DNA from: Zoroaster sp. YZ-2022
Taxonomy: Eukaryota > Echinodermata > Asteroidea > Forcipulatida > Zoroasteridae
NCBI GenBank assembly: GCA_029582265.1
Contig: CM055837.1
Coordinates: forward strand, 11,669,926 to 11,733,925
Direction of reading: 5' to 3'
DNA: 64,000 nt
Positions 11,936-24,649 of this stretch are shown in pieces. The notes under the pieces were generated by a model. The model worked only from the letters and a program-made list of their open reading frames with translations. It ran no database searches and was not told the origin of the DNA. The position numbers and the translations under genes are program-made. How positions within the stretch are numbered: the stretch's first letter is position 1; each line of letters begins with the position of its first letter.

Positions 11936-12640
11936 TTAATTAGAATATAGTCAAATTGCAACCACGCCAATCAGAAATTTCAATTATCAAACTCAAATTT
12001 AACATTCATTTGATCATGGAATTCTGATATACAGTTTGTTACTAAAATTCAAGCAAATGTACATAATTCAGGAATAACATTTGACTTTTTTTTTTTAAAT
12101 GATAGCACTGCAGACTAGAAGATATTTTACCAAATGTTTAAACCATCATCAATTTGCACCAAGGACATTTTATGTCAACTGTGATTACTTAAATGTATTT
12201 TGAGAATACACTTCCTTCAACAGAAATTCAAACTCCCATTTTAAAACTAAAATCTTCACAGGACGGTTGTCATACTGTACATGTACACATTGAGCCTCAA
12301 GGGCAATGAGGGAGTTGGGGGGGGGGAGGGGGAGAGAATGAAATGAGGCGAGGGTGTAGGGTAAAGCCACTACAATTTGGGGTCTGCCCGAAGGATTCTA
12401 GATGCTCTGAAATGTAATCTAATGTACATTTCAACATACCGTCATGGAGAATTATAAAGTATCCTTATCAATATTAAGACAGTTTATGAATTTAGGCCAA
12501 AATGTGCCAGAATTAATGGAGGGATGTAGATTATACCTCCCTCTTCCCATATCAACCAGTATTTGAGCCATGCTGTTACATGCAAATAATGACCTTCTAA
12601 ACAATGTGATCATTGTTAACTTACAGGCACAACCATAGTA

Positions 12641-12804
12641 TTAGCCAGAGTGGTGTCTGGGTGTTTTTTAGACACCCTGTTTCAATTTTGGACACCCTAT
12701 TTCATCTGTCATTTACATGTAAAAGTATTGTAAGTGAACAATTTGGACACCCTGTTTTGAAATTTCCAGCAAATTTGGACACCCTATTTCTAAATCCTGG
12801 CTAA
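12641..12804. mobile_element. short TIR element filled with GGACACCCTATTTC words
   Basis: Ends TTAGCCAG and CTGGCTAA are perfect inverses. Between them TTGGACACCCTATTTC-like words occur at least four times, plus one inverted GGTGTCTGGGTG near the left end. No target duplication is obvious. Confidence 0.6.
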
Positions 12805-12898
12805 CATCTTGGACACAACCAGTGATCATTCTAATTTAATTGTTCCAGGCCACGCTTGCCTTGATGTTTTTTACTTCAAGATCTGATGTAACTGTCAA

Positions 12899-13073
12899 TG
12901 AAGCTTGTAATTTGACCCCCAAATAACTACAGCAAGTTAGCAAGACTATGGAAAACTCTGGCATTATGTCAAGCTTTAACATGTGGTGTACCACAAAGCT
13001 TGACATAATGCCAGAGTTTTCCATAGTCTTGCAAACTTGCTGTAGTTATTTGGGGGTCAAATTACAAGCTTCA
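12899..13073. repeat. 79-bp near-perfect hairpin
   Basis: Left arm 12899-12977 and right arm 12995-13073 are reverse complements with a single mismatch, and the loop is 17 bases. The near identity means the fold-back is recent or maintained. A transcript would form long double-stranded RNA. Short mirror ORFs on both strands are by-products of the palindrome. Confidence 0.95.
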
Positions 13074-16000
13074 TCTAGTGTTTTAATACAATATTTCAAG
13101 TTTTCTCCAGGTAAATATTTGTTGGGAATATTCAAAGCAACTGTTGTACCAGGCATGAATAGGATACTGTTACCTTCATGTAATCCTGTTCAAGTGATAA
13201 TGTTACCTAAAAGCACTCACATAACAGGCAATGATTAACTCTATTTATCAACTCCCCATTAGAAGTCAATGAATGCAAAGATAAAACCAAAGAATGAGAA
13301 ACTGATATTAGTTTCTTTGCGGAGCTACATGTACGATGGAACTCTCTTAATTAGCTTCCTGCAATAAAAGAAAGAGGAATAGTTTTTACTGTAGGATGAA
13401 ATAATGGCAGGAGATAGAGCCAAAGCAGTTAGGATAGATTTCTGAATGAACGGCAATCGAGATACATGTGAGTTAGCTAGAGATACTCTCTCTCTGCCAA
13501 GTTGTGCCTTAGGGCTGACAGCGGCAGAAAAGAAGTAACAAAATTTCTGCGCAACGTTGAGATGTTATGATCGCATAGATGTAACTGGATGATAAAAAGA
13601 GCAGAAACAAGACCACTGTTGATTGAGTCAAGAGACTTCTTGGGTTTCCCTACATCGGCGGCATTCCCTACATACAAACTATTTGTTAGCATGAGCTTTG
13701 TTTTAACTGTCCCCTTAGAACATTTAGAAGTGGGTACTTATGGAGTGGGATTTGTACTAAGGACTGACCACTGGGAAACTGTTTCAGTTCAGGTATTATT
13801 ATAGGGGTCGATTCTTAAATAACAGAATGGCTGCTTCTCTTGACATCGGATTGCACTCTGTCTAGGTTTGTGTGAATAATCCAGATGCTGAACCAGAACA
13901 TGGATAGTTGCAGTCAATCAATAAAGAAAGTATGCAATTGGGTAGTGTGGCAACAATTACTCGCTTTTTCGGTTAACCGAATGTTTACATGATTACTCAG
14001 TTTATTTTAACGGTTTGGTTATACAAAAACTACTTTGAGAAAATTGATGCTACATTTTTTATGCAATAACCCCATACAAAACCCATCTACATCCCTTCAA
14101 CAAAATTTACCAGATATAGTGAATAACATTTTCCTACCATTTTCGATTTTATGTTTTTAAAATTCGGTTCAGTTAACCGATTAACCTTATTTTATATTTA
14201 GGTACTCAGTTACAATATCAACCATAAACTTGCAGCAAACAAATGAGTTCATTTGTTTTATTTATTCAGTTGTCTTTCACTAGGAATTTTGCAACATATA
14301 TTTTATATAAAAACAGTCGTCTTTGGAAATAGACATAAGTCCTTCAGGGCATAAGAAGTTAATCTTGCCAGAACCAGCATGTTCAATATTCCATCATTAA
14401 TTTGACATTCACTCTTTCTCCAACAGCTGCCGATAGATCATTACACTCATTTGCATAACAATGACCTAATACAACTACAAGCCCTTCACCTGGTGGCAAA
14501 GGTTCACTCAAATTGCACACATACAGTGCATCGCCAGGTTTTTCATGCAGGGGATCAGTACTTCAGTCTGTCCCCACAAACAACCAAATTACCGTAATTA
14601 CCTAAATTGATTTTTGTCTCTGGGGCGCTGTCTTTATCCAATATAGGCAAATTGAGCGCTGAGGACTTGGGTGCATGTCAGTAGACATCGTGTTCAGTGT
14701 TTTGGGGGTGAACTTGTAGTACAGGAATGTCATTGCAGACTAATAAGGCAAGAGAATAATCATCATATGTTTCTTGTGCAGTAATACAAAGACTTTTAAG
14801 ACATTATCTCAATAGATATGTTACCTGAATTCAAAGTGTTTGAATTATTACACTTACTTTCATGTGTGTGAAGTTGGTGATGAAAGTAAACATCTTTAGA
14901 ATTGATTCTTTCAGAAGTGTTTATATTATAGAGGCAGTGTGAAATGAAATTAAATTCCAAAATTTTACTGATCACTTGAATTTTTCTTTGCTTTATGCAT
15001 TGTTATTATTGTTGTTTTCATTATAATTGTACCCTGTAATATAATGCTGTGCCTCCTTTTTTAACCGCAAGTCCTGATTTACATTTATGTACATAAAATG
15101 CCATTTACAATTTCCAGTTGAATTTAAGCCAAATATACAATGTACACGTATGTCACAAACACATTTTTGTTTTCCTCCTGCTAAAGTACAAGTCTTGATT
15201 TAAACATGTGTAATGACATTTGTATTGTCCTGTTAAATTTAGCGTACAGTTGAGATCGGTTGGGTGGCTTTAGCAATGCACGCACGCAGGCATCATGATG
15301 GGATTAATACTTGGTTGGTTAGCTTAACTTTGATGTCAAACAAATCTCTTTTTCTTAACAGGACCTGCCAGGGCTTGAAGTTGAGGAGAATCAGTCATCA
15401 GAGACCCTGTACACATATGTTCTGTGAAATCATAACACATAAAGTACTTGGTGAAAAGTTAATGAAGATGTGAACAATATCCTGAAAATTTGTATCCATA
15501 GAGGCTCTCATTTTAGGGAGAGGGAAACAAAAAATATAAACCACGTTTTTTCCTTTGATTTTAAATAATTATCTGTCACTGTTTTGGCCTCCTTTTACCA
15601 TCTTTCCACTAACTTTTATCCCAACTCTTTAAATTAAGCAAAATTTAAATCACCTGACTGTAAATTCAGCTGCTGAGGCTTCTTTTCCCATGACAAAATA
15701 CTACTTAAAACATTCTGTAAAGAGTTGTGTATATGGGTGACTGTTGAAATTGTCATGAGTGTACATGTACATGTACATGTACCTAATGGTGATCATGAAG
15801 AGGGGAGTTTGGTAATGTACAATGTATTTAGTTGTTTAACAAGGCATATTGTCAGACTTCATTTTGACTAAATCGAAAACTCAAAACTGTGGAGTGAGCA
15901 TCATGCATCATTGTGTGGCTTCACATGAACATGTATACATGTGGAGGTCCGCAAAACTAAGATATGTACATGTACATGTACCGTACGTTTGCTGTACATT

Positions 16001-17052
16001 GTGTAAATGTATACTTGATATAACACGTCGGGATGAGCCTCAGGCTCTGATAAGTGCATTTTTTTTATCTGAACAGAATAAAAAAAAATCTGAGTACAGG
16101 TACCGAGAATCCGTCCTATTTTGTAGTCCCATTCAAGCACAATTGACGAGGTGATAACTCTGATAATTTCCTCTTTCACAGCCATTTTATGGTCATTATT
16201 GACCGGTATTTTATGGTCATTATTGACCGGTATTGAAATACAAACCTACAATTTGTAACTAAAATTACATTTATAGGTTCATCTATGGTCTATACAATAG
16301 ATCTCCCTCCTCCCCCAAGGAAATCGTTTTCTTTTGGATCACTTGTAGACAACTGCCAATTATCACATCATTTGTTCAAATGTTCTCTCAAATTTCAGAT
16401 TTTCAGACACAAATTGTAGCAATGTATTCATTTATTTATAGCCATTTTTAATAGGTAAACCCATGCAACATAGCTTATCATTGTGGGCCCTCAAGAGTCA
16501 TTAGGCAGTTTAAATACATACAGACACCAAAATATATATATGCGATAACAATTAGGCCACAGCAACAAGTGAAAATTAATGGGGAAAATGGCACTGGTTG
16601 CTGAAAAAAGAAGAGAAAACTACATGTACATATTGAAGACAAATATATTTATATAGTTTTCCCTTATGAAAATTCCCTTTCCCCCTGTGTCTTAACCTTT
16701 GTTTTGATTAAATCAAATTAAAACAAAAACATAATTTTCTGAAAAAAACCAGAAACGCCTACAGACTTGTCCATCTGATCAAAATTCATTTCACTGACTA
16801 CAATGATACAATGGATCCATTAATTCCAAATCGAGTTGGAATTACGAGGTGTTCAAGCATAATGTATAAATGTTGTCATAGAGTTCTGTAACCTAGCCAT
16901 TGAGACTCAAGTTTTTGTTCTTTCAACACTATATATACGCCTAGATCCCAAAAAGTGGCCAATACATAGAAAAAAAATAAACAAGAGTCCAATCAAAATA
17001 TCGTTATAAGTTCGTAAACAAATCATTTAGTGTCTTTACTTTCTCGTTGATG
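13074..17052. other. no gene seen; degenerate repeats
   Basis: The stretch 13945-14215 holds CGGTTAACCG words resembling the hAT-like element at 8008 but lacks clear ends. A duplicated 25-mer lies at 16190-16235. A strong acceptor near 14417 opens a 56-codon frame without a donor, and another acceptor at 15361 opens a 21-codon frame. Neither is supported as an exon. Confidence 0.5.
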
Positions 17053-17330
17053 TCATCTGACATGCCGTTTTTCATACTCCTTGATTCTTTTGTCGTCCAC
17101 ACATTGACAAGTTTCATAGATGAGTTGTCTCCATTTTGGACGATCTTCAACAATATGTTTCCATTCATTCATAACACAGCCACATTTCAAGGTGCTTTTC
17201 ACTGTGTCCTTGAACCTTAGTTGTGGGCGGCCTACAGGTCTTGTACCTTGAGACAATTCTCCATAGAGAAGAGCTTTAGCTGGTCAGTCATTAGACATAT
17301 ATGCATGTTACATGTCCAAACCATCTTAGC
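17053..17330 (-). pseudogene. decayed C-terminal end of a non-LTR reverse transcriptase
   Basis: On the minus strand a 67-residue frame contains PVGRPQLRFKD followed by a DRPKWRQL stretch. This is the Gly-Arg-Pro plus DR..WR signature found at the C-terminus of several LINE polyproteins, as also seen at the end of the 31765-33561 protein. Upstream, the expected RWFGHV motif is present around 17300-17325 but in a different frame and after stops, so the copy is frameshifted and dead. The rest of the element is missing. Confidence 0.7.
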
Positions 17331-19106
17331 CTATGATGTCAACACTGAGAGCTTATTTAAGTGTTTTTCAATTTCTAATAAAAACATACAGTGTACACGG
17401 TAGCTATTTTTCATGTAGAAAGGCAGTATATACATACATGTATACATGTAATTAACTTCACTAATTGTTTAAACTACATACATGTACATGTATTAGTCAT
17501 CGCATTTCACATGAATGGGAAAACATTCTGAGAAGAATATTTCTGCAGAAAGCACTGCAATATTTTAAAGTTGAATTTTTCTCAGTTTCTCTGTGTGGTT
17601 ATAATAAGCTACAACAGTTACTTGTACATGTACAGTGTATATCTTGTAAAGCATCATATTTATTTATTGCCAATTATTATGTTTATATGTTGTCAGTTTC
17701 CATCTCTGAAAAACCTAATTTGCTGAAATGTAGTTTACATGTATGTCAAACTTCTTAATGCAAATTGCTAGATTGAAACAAATGCTGCTTTTCTAGAGTG
17801 AAAGAAAATTATTCTTGCATATTTTCTGTTTGCAATTAAGATTTTGTTTTGTAATTCTAACCGTCTGCATTGGGTAGTGGCTGTAATTCATGTAAAAGAT
17901 AAGAGATGGATTTTGATGGATTCTATTCAGAAATGAACACCATGATCCATCAAGTGATTCCTGAATTATTTACGCACATGCATTAGCATTTGGAGGGTTA
18001 TCCAGCCATGTAAAATTCAAAGCTGGGATATTTTTATTGATGCCATTCCTGAGAGGTTTGCTGCGTGGAGGGGCAGGTTTTACATGACAAGTTGACAATG
18101 TATCCTATGTCTTAAGGCTCATATAATTGATGTGCAGAGCATCCTGGGCCAAGGGTTTACGTGTGATGACAAGGATTAGACATTGTAAATTAACCAAATT
18201 ATTGTTGTATTGTACTTGCGTGTTTTGACTGAAAACATCTTCAAAAAGAGCTGCAATTAATATACGCCACCAAAATCTTTGGTCAGGGTCCATGTAATTC
18301 ACCTTCAAATGAGAAATTGAATCCATCTAAGAGAGAAATTTATTTGATACTTGAAACTGTACCCTTAAGTGCCCTTTTTAAAATTCTGATGTACTACATG
18401 TATGTACATGTATGTTCATTTGTTATTAAGATTAAGATTGTTTTTGTATGAATGTTTGGTGCCTCCTTTCCCTCAATATTAACCAAAGACCTTCTGCTAT
18501 CCCCCGTCCCTAATTGCACCCCCAACAAAATTAGTTTAAAAAAAAAAAGGAAGTTGAGAAGAAGAAGAAAAACACTTTTAAATTGAAGCTGGAACATTTA
18601 AAGGAAGTCAACCCTTCACAGCAGGAAATTTTCTTCAGTGGTCATGTTTTGTGGTCGCATATCAAATCATATTTCCCCGACGAGTCTTCAAAATTGATCA
18701 CAATGTTAAAGCGGCAGTAACAGCAGTTAATTCATTGATCAAAAATGACTAGAGAGGGCCGCACAATCCACTTCAGTCAATCAGAATTATGATCTCTAGG
18801 TTTTTGATTCACTTGCTAGCCTACCCCGGCAACACTATATGCACATTTTGCTCGCAAATTTACCCTGTGAATGGGAAACGTAATCTCTTATTAAAATTGT
18901 ATTGACAACTCAAGGGTGCCTTGACTCCAGGTTGAAATTTGATCATGTTAATAATTTGATGAGTGGAAGTATCCATTTCTCTGTTTTTGGCGCTAGTGCA
19001 GGATATATAACTCTGGCAAACTTTCTAATATTACTGATGTATTTGAGTCTTGTTTGCAAGATGTTTTTATGGTATTTGAATAGATAGAACTCTTGCGTCT
19101 GAGATA
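17331..19106. other. no gene seen
   Basis: AT-rich non-coding sequence with TACATGTA words near 17440-17490 and 18398-18412. No supported exon. Confidence 0.5.
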
Positions 19107-19110
19107 TTAA

Positions 19111-19745
19111 CCAGTTCGCTTCGGATGCCGTGTATACACGCAATTTTTGTTTTTGTACAGCAGATCGGAGAGCGTCTAAACACGCATTCCGATTTTTGTG
19201 TGTGTCACCGGGAGACTTGTCAACACGCCACACGTGGCGTGCCGTCGTGGCGGCTGACTTGTATACACGCAATCGTTTCTTGGAGTCAATGGGGTCATGG
19301 TTCGGTGGCCCCGAACAAAATGCACTGCAAATACTGAACGAGTTCACTCTTTTTGTTGATTTTTGCCTAATCCCTTTATCCAAGACCTGTTCCTTTGACG
19401 TACCAGCCAAGTATTTGTAAAGACGGATTTATATCCATACTTTATGAGGCATTCGATCTCTCTCCGGGTATGCCGTCTTTTCGACCGGGCGCTGGTCGCT
19501 GGTCGCTAATAGGCCGTGGCATCGGAGCTTGCCAACGGTCTAATTGTGCTGAACAAGCACAACCGTAATTAAAAAACTAGCCATTTAATTCTCGAAATGT
19601 CAATGAGTAAAGGTGTTTATTTGGTTGTCCGATTAGTTTCATTGACAAAAAAAATATTAATGGCTAGAAATTTTTTCAGATTTTTCACTGAAAATAAACC
19701 CGTACGGGGGACCGGAAAAAAATAAATATTCCCGACGTCAACTGG
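19111..19745. mobile_element. TTAA-flanked element, CCAGTTCGC termini, long copy
   Basis: Starts CCAGTTCGC, ends GACGTCAACTGG, with TTAA outside both ends (19107-19110, 19746-19749). The left part matches the element at 122-371 in inverted orientation. A word of the form TATACACGCAA or ACACGC recurs in the first 200 bp. A 155-codon minus-strand frame crosses its left boundary (18943-19410) and is not credible as a gene. Confidence 0.75.
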
Positions 19746-19749
19746 TTAA

Positions 19750-20700
19750 ACATGATGACATTTTGGTCGCTCATTGATGTGGCTGAGAAGATGAAGAACA
19801 AATCCACAGGCAAACTATACTGAAACTAACCTGTGAAAGATTCAGCTTTTAGAAAGTAATAAATATGCCTTGACAGTATTGTACTCATTTTGAGTAATGT
19901 GCCATGGAAATAAATCATTTCAAATTTGAATTTCTCTTTATACACTTTGTGTTTTCCTGACAAAATTCACATATCTTAAAACCAAGTAAACTGTTAAATA
20001 ACAATTTGTTCAGTTTCTTTTTGGATAATTACCAATGGTGTAAAGTTTAGTCTTTCAGTCAACCCTTTTAATAATTACTGTTACTAAAACATTCAGAAGG
20101 TTTGAATATGTTCAAATTTAATCAATTTCTTCATTGATAAAACAAAATATATGGTTCTTTGTTTATTCATGTCATGCGTTTCTGTCAGGATGTGTTCACA
20201 TGTTAAGCATTGTTGTCTATATGGCTATGGCTAACAGCAATGGTAAATTATTGATATGTTCAGCTGTGGTCATCACTATAGCTATTTACAGATAATTTGG
20301 ACATATCCTACATGTAAGTGTCAATCCATCCACCAATTGCATCTATAGGGTATAGATCTGCCTACATGAAGTTGTATCTCTGTCTACATGTATATTCGTG
20401 GGCCAATTTGACAGAGTTATAAACACACACAAATTTGCTAACCAGAAGAAATTGCTCAGCAGGTTTTTGGGTTACCAGTCAAGTTGAATACAAAACCTTT
20501 AGACTTAGACTGGTTGTCTGTTTCTCATCACTTACACGTACATGTACCGTAGCAAATATTATCTGCTTAGCAGCTGGGTGAAATTGACCCCATTTCTGTC
20601 TGTCTACAGACTCGATCCAGCTTTGTCTTTGTTGGTCAGTCTGACCATAGAGTCTCTATAGTCTCTATGGTCTGACCACCTCCATGGTCAGCCTGTGATT
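19750..20700. other. no gene seen
   Basis: AT-rich sequence. A 10-bp inverted repeat GACCATAGAG/CTCTATGGTC sits at 20643-20670. A copy of the dispersed CTGTGAAAGATTCAGC motif lies near 19831. Confidence 0.5.
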
Positions 20701-20730
20701 TTAGTCTGGGTTTGTATGTTTGTGATGCAT

Positions 20731-21162
20731 GATCCGATGGTGCTACACGAACGCTACAATCACGAACTGCTACCACACACACAAACCGCTATCAAACACA
20801 GTCTTGGGAATTTCGTAGAATCTCCCCCCTCCCCCCCCCCCCCGAATACGGGGGAACCACTACGCATGCGTCAATTTGAAATGCTGGCGCGGCCCACATT
20901 TTTGGTGCGCATATGCATAAACAACAACTGATCTGTACTGATCCACAACTCCACAGCAGTCCGTTGTTGTTTATGCACGAGTGCACCAAAAATGTTGGCC
21001 GTGCTAGCATTTCGAATTGACGCATGCATAGTGGTTTCCCCTCTTTTTCGGGGGGAGATTCTATGAAATTCCCAAGACTGTTTGATAGCGGTTCGTGTGT
21101 GATAGCCGTTCGTGATTGTAGCGGTTCGTATAGCACCATTGTGTGGCGTGCAGCGACGGATC
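20731..21162. mobile_element. palindromic element with about 200-bp arms
   Basis: The left arm (about 20731-20930) and right arm (about 20953-21162) are diverged reverse complements from GATCCG to CGGATC. They share the TGCTACAC...GCTACAATCACGAAC block and the CATTTTTGGTGC block. The centre is about 20 bp. CpG-rich and non-coding. Arms differ by a C-run expansion at 20826. Confidence 0.8.
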
Positions 21163-21419
21163 GTGTATCAAAAACATGCAAACACAGTCTTGAACCAAGA
21201 CTACTTGTCACTCTGTGACCATCCATCTGAAAGTTACATACTAAATGTATACATACTGTACATGTGTACATCATAGCAAAGTGCAACAGTCTAGTCATTC
21301 AATCAGTCTACGTGATCATCTATCTGATACACACAACATGTACATGTATACAATGGACAGCACATCAAAGTGAAACTACATGTATACTGTCAGTAGTTTC
21401 CTACATTCATTTGTAGATC

Positions 21420-22620
21420 ATTTTGTCAGTCCATCCATCCATCTGCCTGTCTGTTTGTCCCATCCCATCTCTCTCCCATTTCCTTTGGCTGTTCAATTCC
21501 ACCTGTTTCCTCCCCCCCCCCTCCCCCCCCCCCCCACATGTCCATGGGCAGCACAATCTGGCTGTTTGTATCAAGTTTCATCAAATGATGGTATGTGCTT
21601 AAAACAAAACCTAACCCAGGTTTTCCTCTCAACGCTGCTTTATTTGGCAGCCCACATCCTCTGCACACTATCTCTATTTCACACTGTCTTGCTCTCTGGA
21701 GACTCGCCCGTCTCTCCTGACCAAATAAAAAATCCGGGCGGTGTGGTTAATCCAGCCGACATCTCTGGCATATCACGTTCTGCAATCTGAGCCTAACATT
21801 GGGAATAGATGCTCCATCTTAGCCTCTCTGCCTATCTCGTCTTGCCTTCTGCCTATCTCGTCTTGCCTTCTGCCCTCTTGTTTCCTGCCTATTTCCACCT
21901 TGATACGCTCATGCCGACAGTATATTTAACACTAATTTTACAAAAATTTTCCCAATTAAATGTCTTATTTCCGTTTAAATTTTGTATCACTGTCACGTCC
22001 ACCTGTATTGCATGCTTGATATATTATCAGCTTATACACACACATGTGTGTTTGAATTTGATTTGTTTGCTGGTGGGAAAAAAAAGTTGCATATTTTCAC
22101 ACCTAAAGTTTGCTCAATTGCTCAAGTTGTGTATGTTTACGTGATGATATAGAAAATGGAATGTAGACTTTTGACTTGTTTAGTGAGAAAACATGTATTC
22201 TATTCCCTGGAGCTTTTTTAAAAAGTCGATCATAAAACATCAATGCTGAATCCCCCTAAAAAAAATTAAAAAGGAGAAGAAAAAAGAAAATTGCCTGTCC
22301 TCAGTTCTTACAAATTTAATTGTGCTTCATGAGTTTGCTGTTAGCATACCCTTAGTCAGATGGCCATCCCCTTTTGCTTTGCAGAGCCATTTCTCGGTCA
22401 TCATATTTTCTCCTCATGTTTCTCCCCTCTGTTTTGATGACTTTTTTTCTCTCCCAATTTCCCCCTGAAGCAAGTCAGTCTTTAGACCTCTTGAGTCTTT
22501 ACTTGCAGACTTGCCGAGCTCCTACCCTGTAGTTGTGGATCTTACCAGGGGTCTACCTTTGAGCATGATGTGCTCTCCTGATGACAAGTTGCTTTTTTTT
22601 TTTATGCTGACTATTAAATA
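21420..22620. other. pyrimidine-rich stretch without a gene
   Basis: C/T-rich text with C-runs (21512-21535) and a 24-bp duplication at 21833-21872. Open frames here are low complexity. Confidence 0.5.
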
Positions 22621-22640
22621 TTTTATTGGAAATCTGGGGG

Positions 22641-23078
22641 AAAAACTGAATGTCTCCATGGCACGTAGCTGCTTATTTGACCGCGTCTGCTTTGTGAAAC
22701 TTTTTTTTGTTCTTAGCCCATAGCGACACAGTCTCCCATATGTCTATCATCCCTGTCAGTGGTTTTTTCTTATGGAGCACTAATTGCTCCTGAAGTCTTC
22801 TAGATGGTACGTGTATATACATGTAGTTATGATCATGTCTCCTCTCAGTCTCTAACTTTTTCCTTCTCTCCTTCCCTTCCTTTTATCGTTTGCTCTTTCA
22901 TAATCCCTGTTTCTTTTTAATTACATGTACATCCCCTGTTTCTTTGGTTTCCATCTGTCCTATGAGTTCCTCCAAACTCATCTCCTTCAAAAACTGAATG
23001 TCTCCATGGCACGTAGCTGCTTATTTGACCACAACTGCTTTGTGCAACTTTTTTTGTTCTTGCCCACAGCGACACAGT
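22641..23078. repeat. pair of about 90-bp direct repeats
   Basis: 22641-22732 and 22988-23078 share AAAAACTGAATGTCTCCATG and a following TAGCTGCTTATTTGACC block at over 85 percent identity, separated by about 255 bp of pyrimidine-rich text. Confidence 0.85.
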
Positions 23079-23272
23079 TTTTTCTCATACTATTTTTTTG
23101 ATCATATCCCCCATTCCTTTGTCTTCCTTCTTTCCTCCCCAATCTGCTTGTTCATTCTACTTTTTTCTCACCCTTTTCCTTGTTCTATCCATCACATTAT
23201 CCACATCTTTTTTTGTTGCCTTCTACGGTATCTTTCCTCTGAGTTCTCTGCCTCTCATCTATTCCACTCTCC

Positions 23273-24150
23273 TTGATCTATCAATGGCCTCCCACTCTTT
23301 AAGCAACTCCCCAATCCCCTCCCCATTCCTCTTCATCCCCTCTCCTTTGTCTTAATCCTTGATCTATCCATGGCCTCCCACTCTTTAATCCCCTCCCCAT
23401 TCCTCTTCATCCCCTTTCCTTTGTCTTAATCCTTGATCTATCCATAGCCTCCCACTCTTTAATCCTCTTCCAATTCCTCTTCATCCCCTTTCCTTTGTCT
23501 TAATCCTTGATCTATCCATAGCCTCACACTCTTTAATCCCCTCCCCATTCCTCTTCATCCCCTTTCCTTTGTCTTAATCCTTGATCTATCCATGGCCTCC
23601 CACTCTTTAATCCTCTTCCAATTCCTCTTCATCCCCTTTCCTTTGTCTTAATCCTTGATCTATCCATGGCCTCCCACTCTTTAATCCCCTCCCCATTCCT
23701 CTTCATCCCCTCTCCTTTGTCTTAATCCTTGATCTATCCATGGCCTCCCACTCTTTAATCCCCTCCCCATTCCTCTTCATCCCCTTTCCTTTGTCTTAAT
23801 CCTTGATCTATCCATGGCCTCCCACTCTTTAATCCTCTTCCAATTCCTCTTCATCCCCTTTCCTTTGTCTTAATCCTTGATCTATCCATGGCCTCCCACT
23901 CTTTAATCCCCTCCCCATTCCTCTTCATCCCCTCTCCTTTGTCTTAATCCTTGATCTATCCATGGCCTCCCACTCTTTAATCCCCTCCCCATTCCTCTTC
24001 ATCCCCTTTCCTTTGTCTTAATCCTTGATCTATCCATGGCCTCCCACTCTTTAATCCCCTCCCCATTCCTCTTCATCCCCTTTCCTTTGTCTTAATCCTT
24101 GATCTATCCATGGCCTCCCACTCTTTAATCCTCTTCCAATTCCTCTTCCT
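23273..24150. repeat. 74-bp pyrimidine-rich satellite, about 12 units
   Basis: Units beginning TTGATCTATCCATGGCC recur every 73-74 bp. Two unit variants alternate, CCCCTCCCCATT and CCTCTTCCAATT. A (CCT)n run follows at 24343-24367. Confidence 0.95.
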
Positions 24151-24649
24151 CCTATCTCTTGAGTCCTATCTCTTGAGTCCCTACACCTTCCCTGTTCATC
24201 ACTTCCACTTTTATTTCTCAGTCTCTCTTTAAGGTCAGTATACACTTTAGGTAAAATGTCTGTAAACACATCCATACTGTTGTATCTACTCAGGAGATAT
24301 GTAAACAAATTAACTTGTGAAAGTTTAAAGTTGTGTCCACCTCCTCCTCCTCCTCCTCCTCCTCCTCAACCTCTGCATCGCCTAGTCACTATCGTTCCTG
24401 GTTTCCTATTTCCTTCCCCTTTCCCCTCTCCATCCTATTGTCCCTGTCTCCCAAACTCCAGCTTGGCTAATATTGACATCAATTTGCCGTTTGTTTCCCA
24501 TGGCACTCCATGCGTCATTTGGCTACACATATACACATGCTGTCCTTGTTTGGTTACCCTCTTGCAGAACGTTCCGCTCGCTCCTGATCAAATAAAATTC
24601 ACTCTTCGCTCTTCAACCAATCCACTGCGTCCCTAGCGCATGGTATCAG

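Noticed and set aside
14417..14590. 56-codon open frame after a strong acceptor (TTTCTCCAACAG)
   Set aside because: No donor in a suitable place, ends in a stop, and no similarity recognised; could be a chance frame.
15361..15427. acceptor TTTTTCTTAACAG followed by a 21-codon frame to a stop
   Set aside because: Would be a terminal exon with no polyadenylation signal or partner exon; downstream exons of the + strand gene argue against it.
18943..19410. 155-codon minus-strand frame
   Set aside because: Crosses the TTAA boundary of a transposable element at 19107; no domain or splice support.
20792..21298. 168-codon minus-strand frame
   Set aside because: Lies within the arms of a palindromic element; shadow of the repeat.
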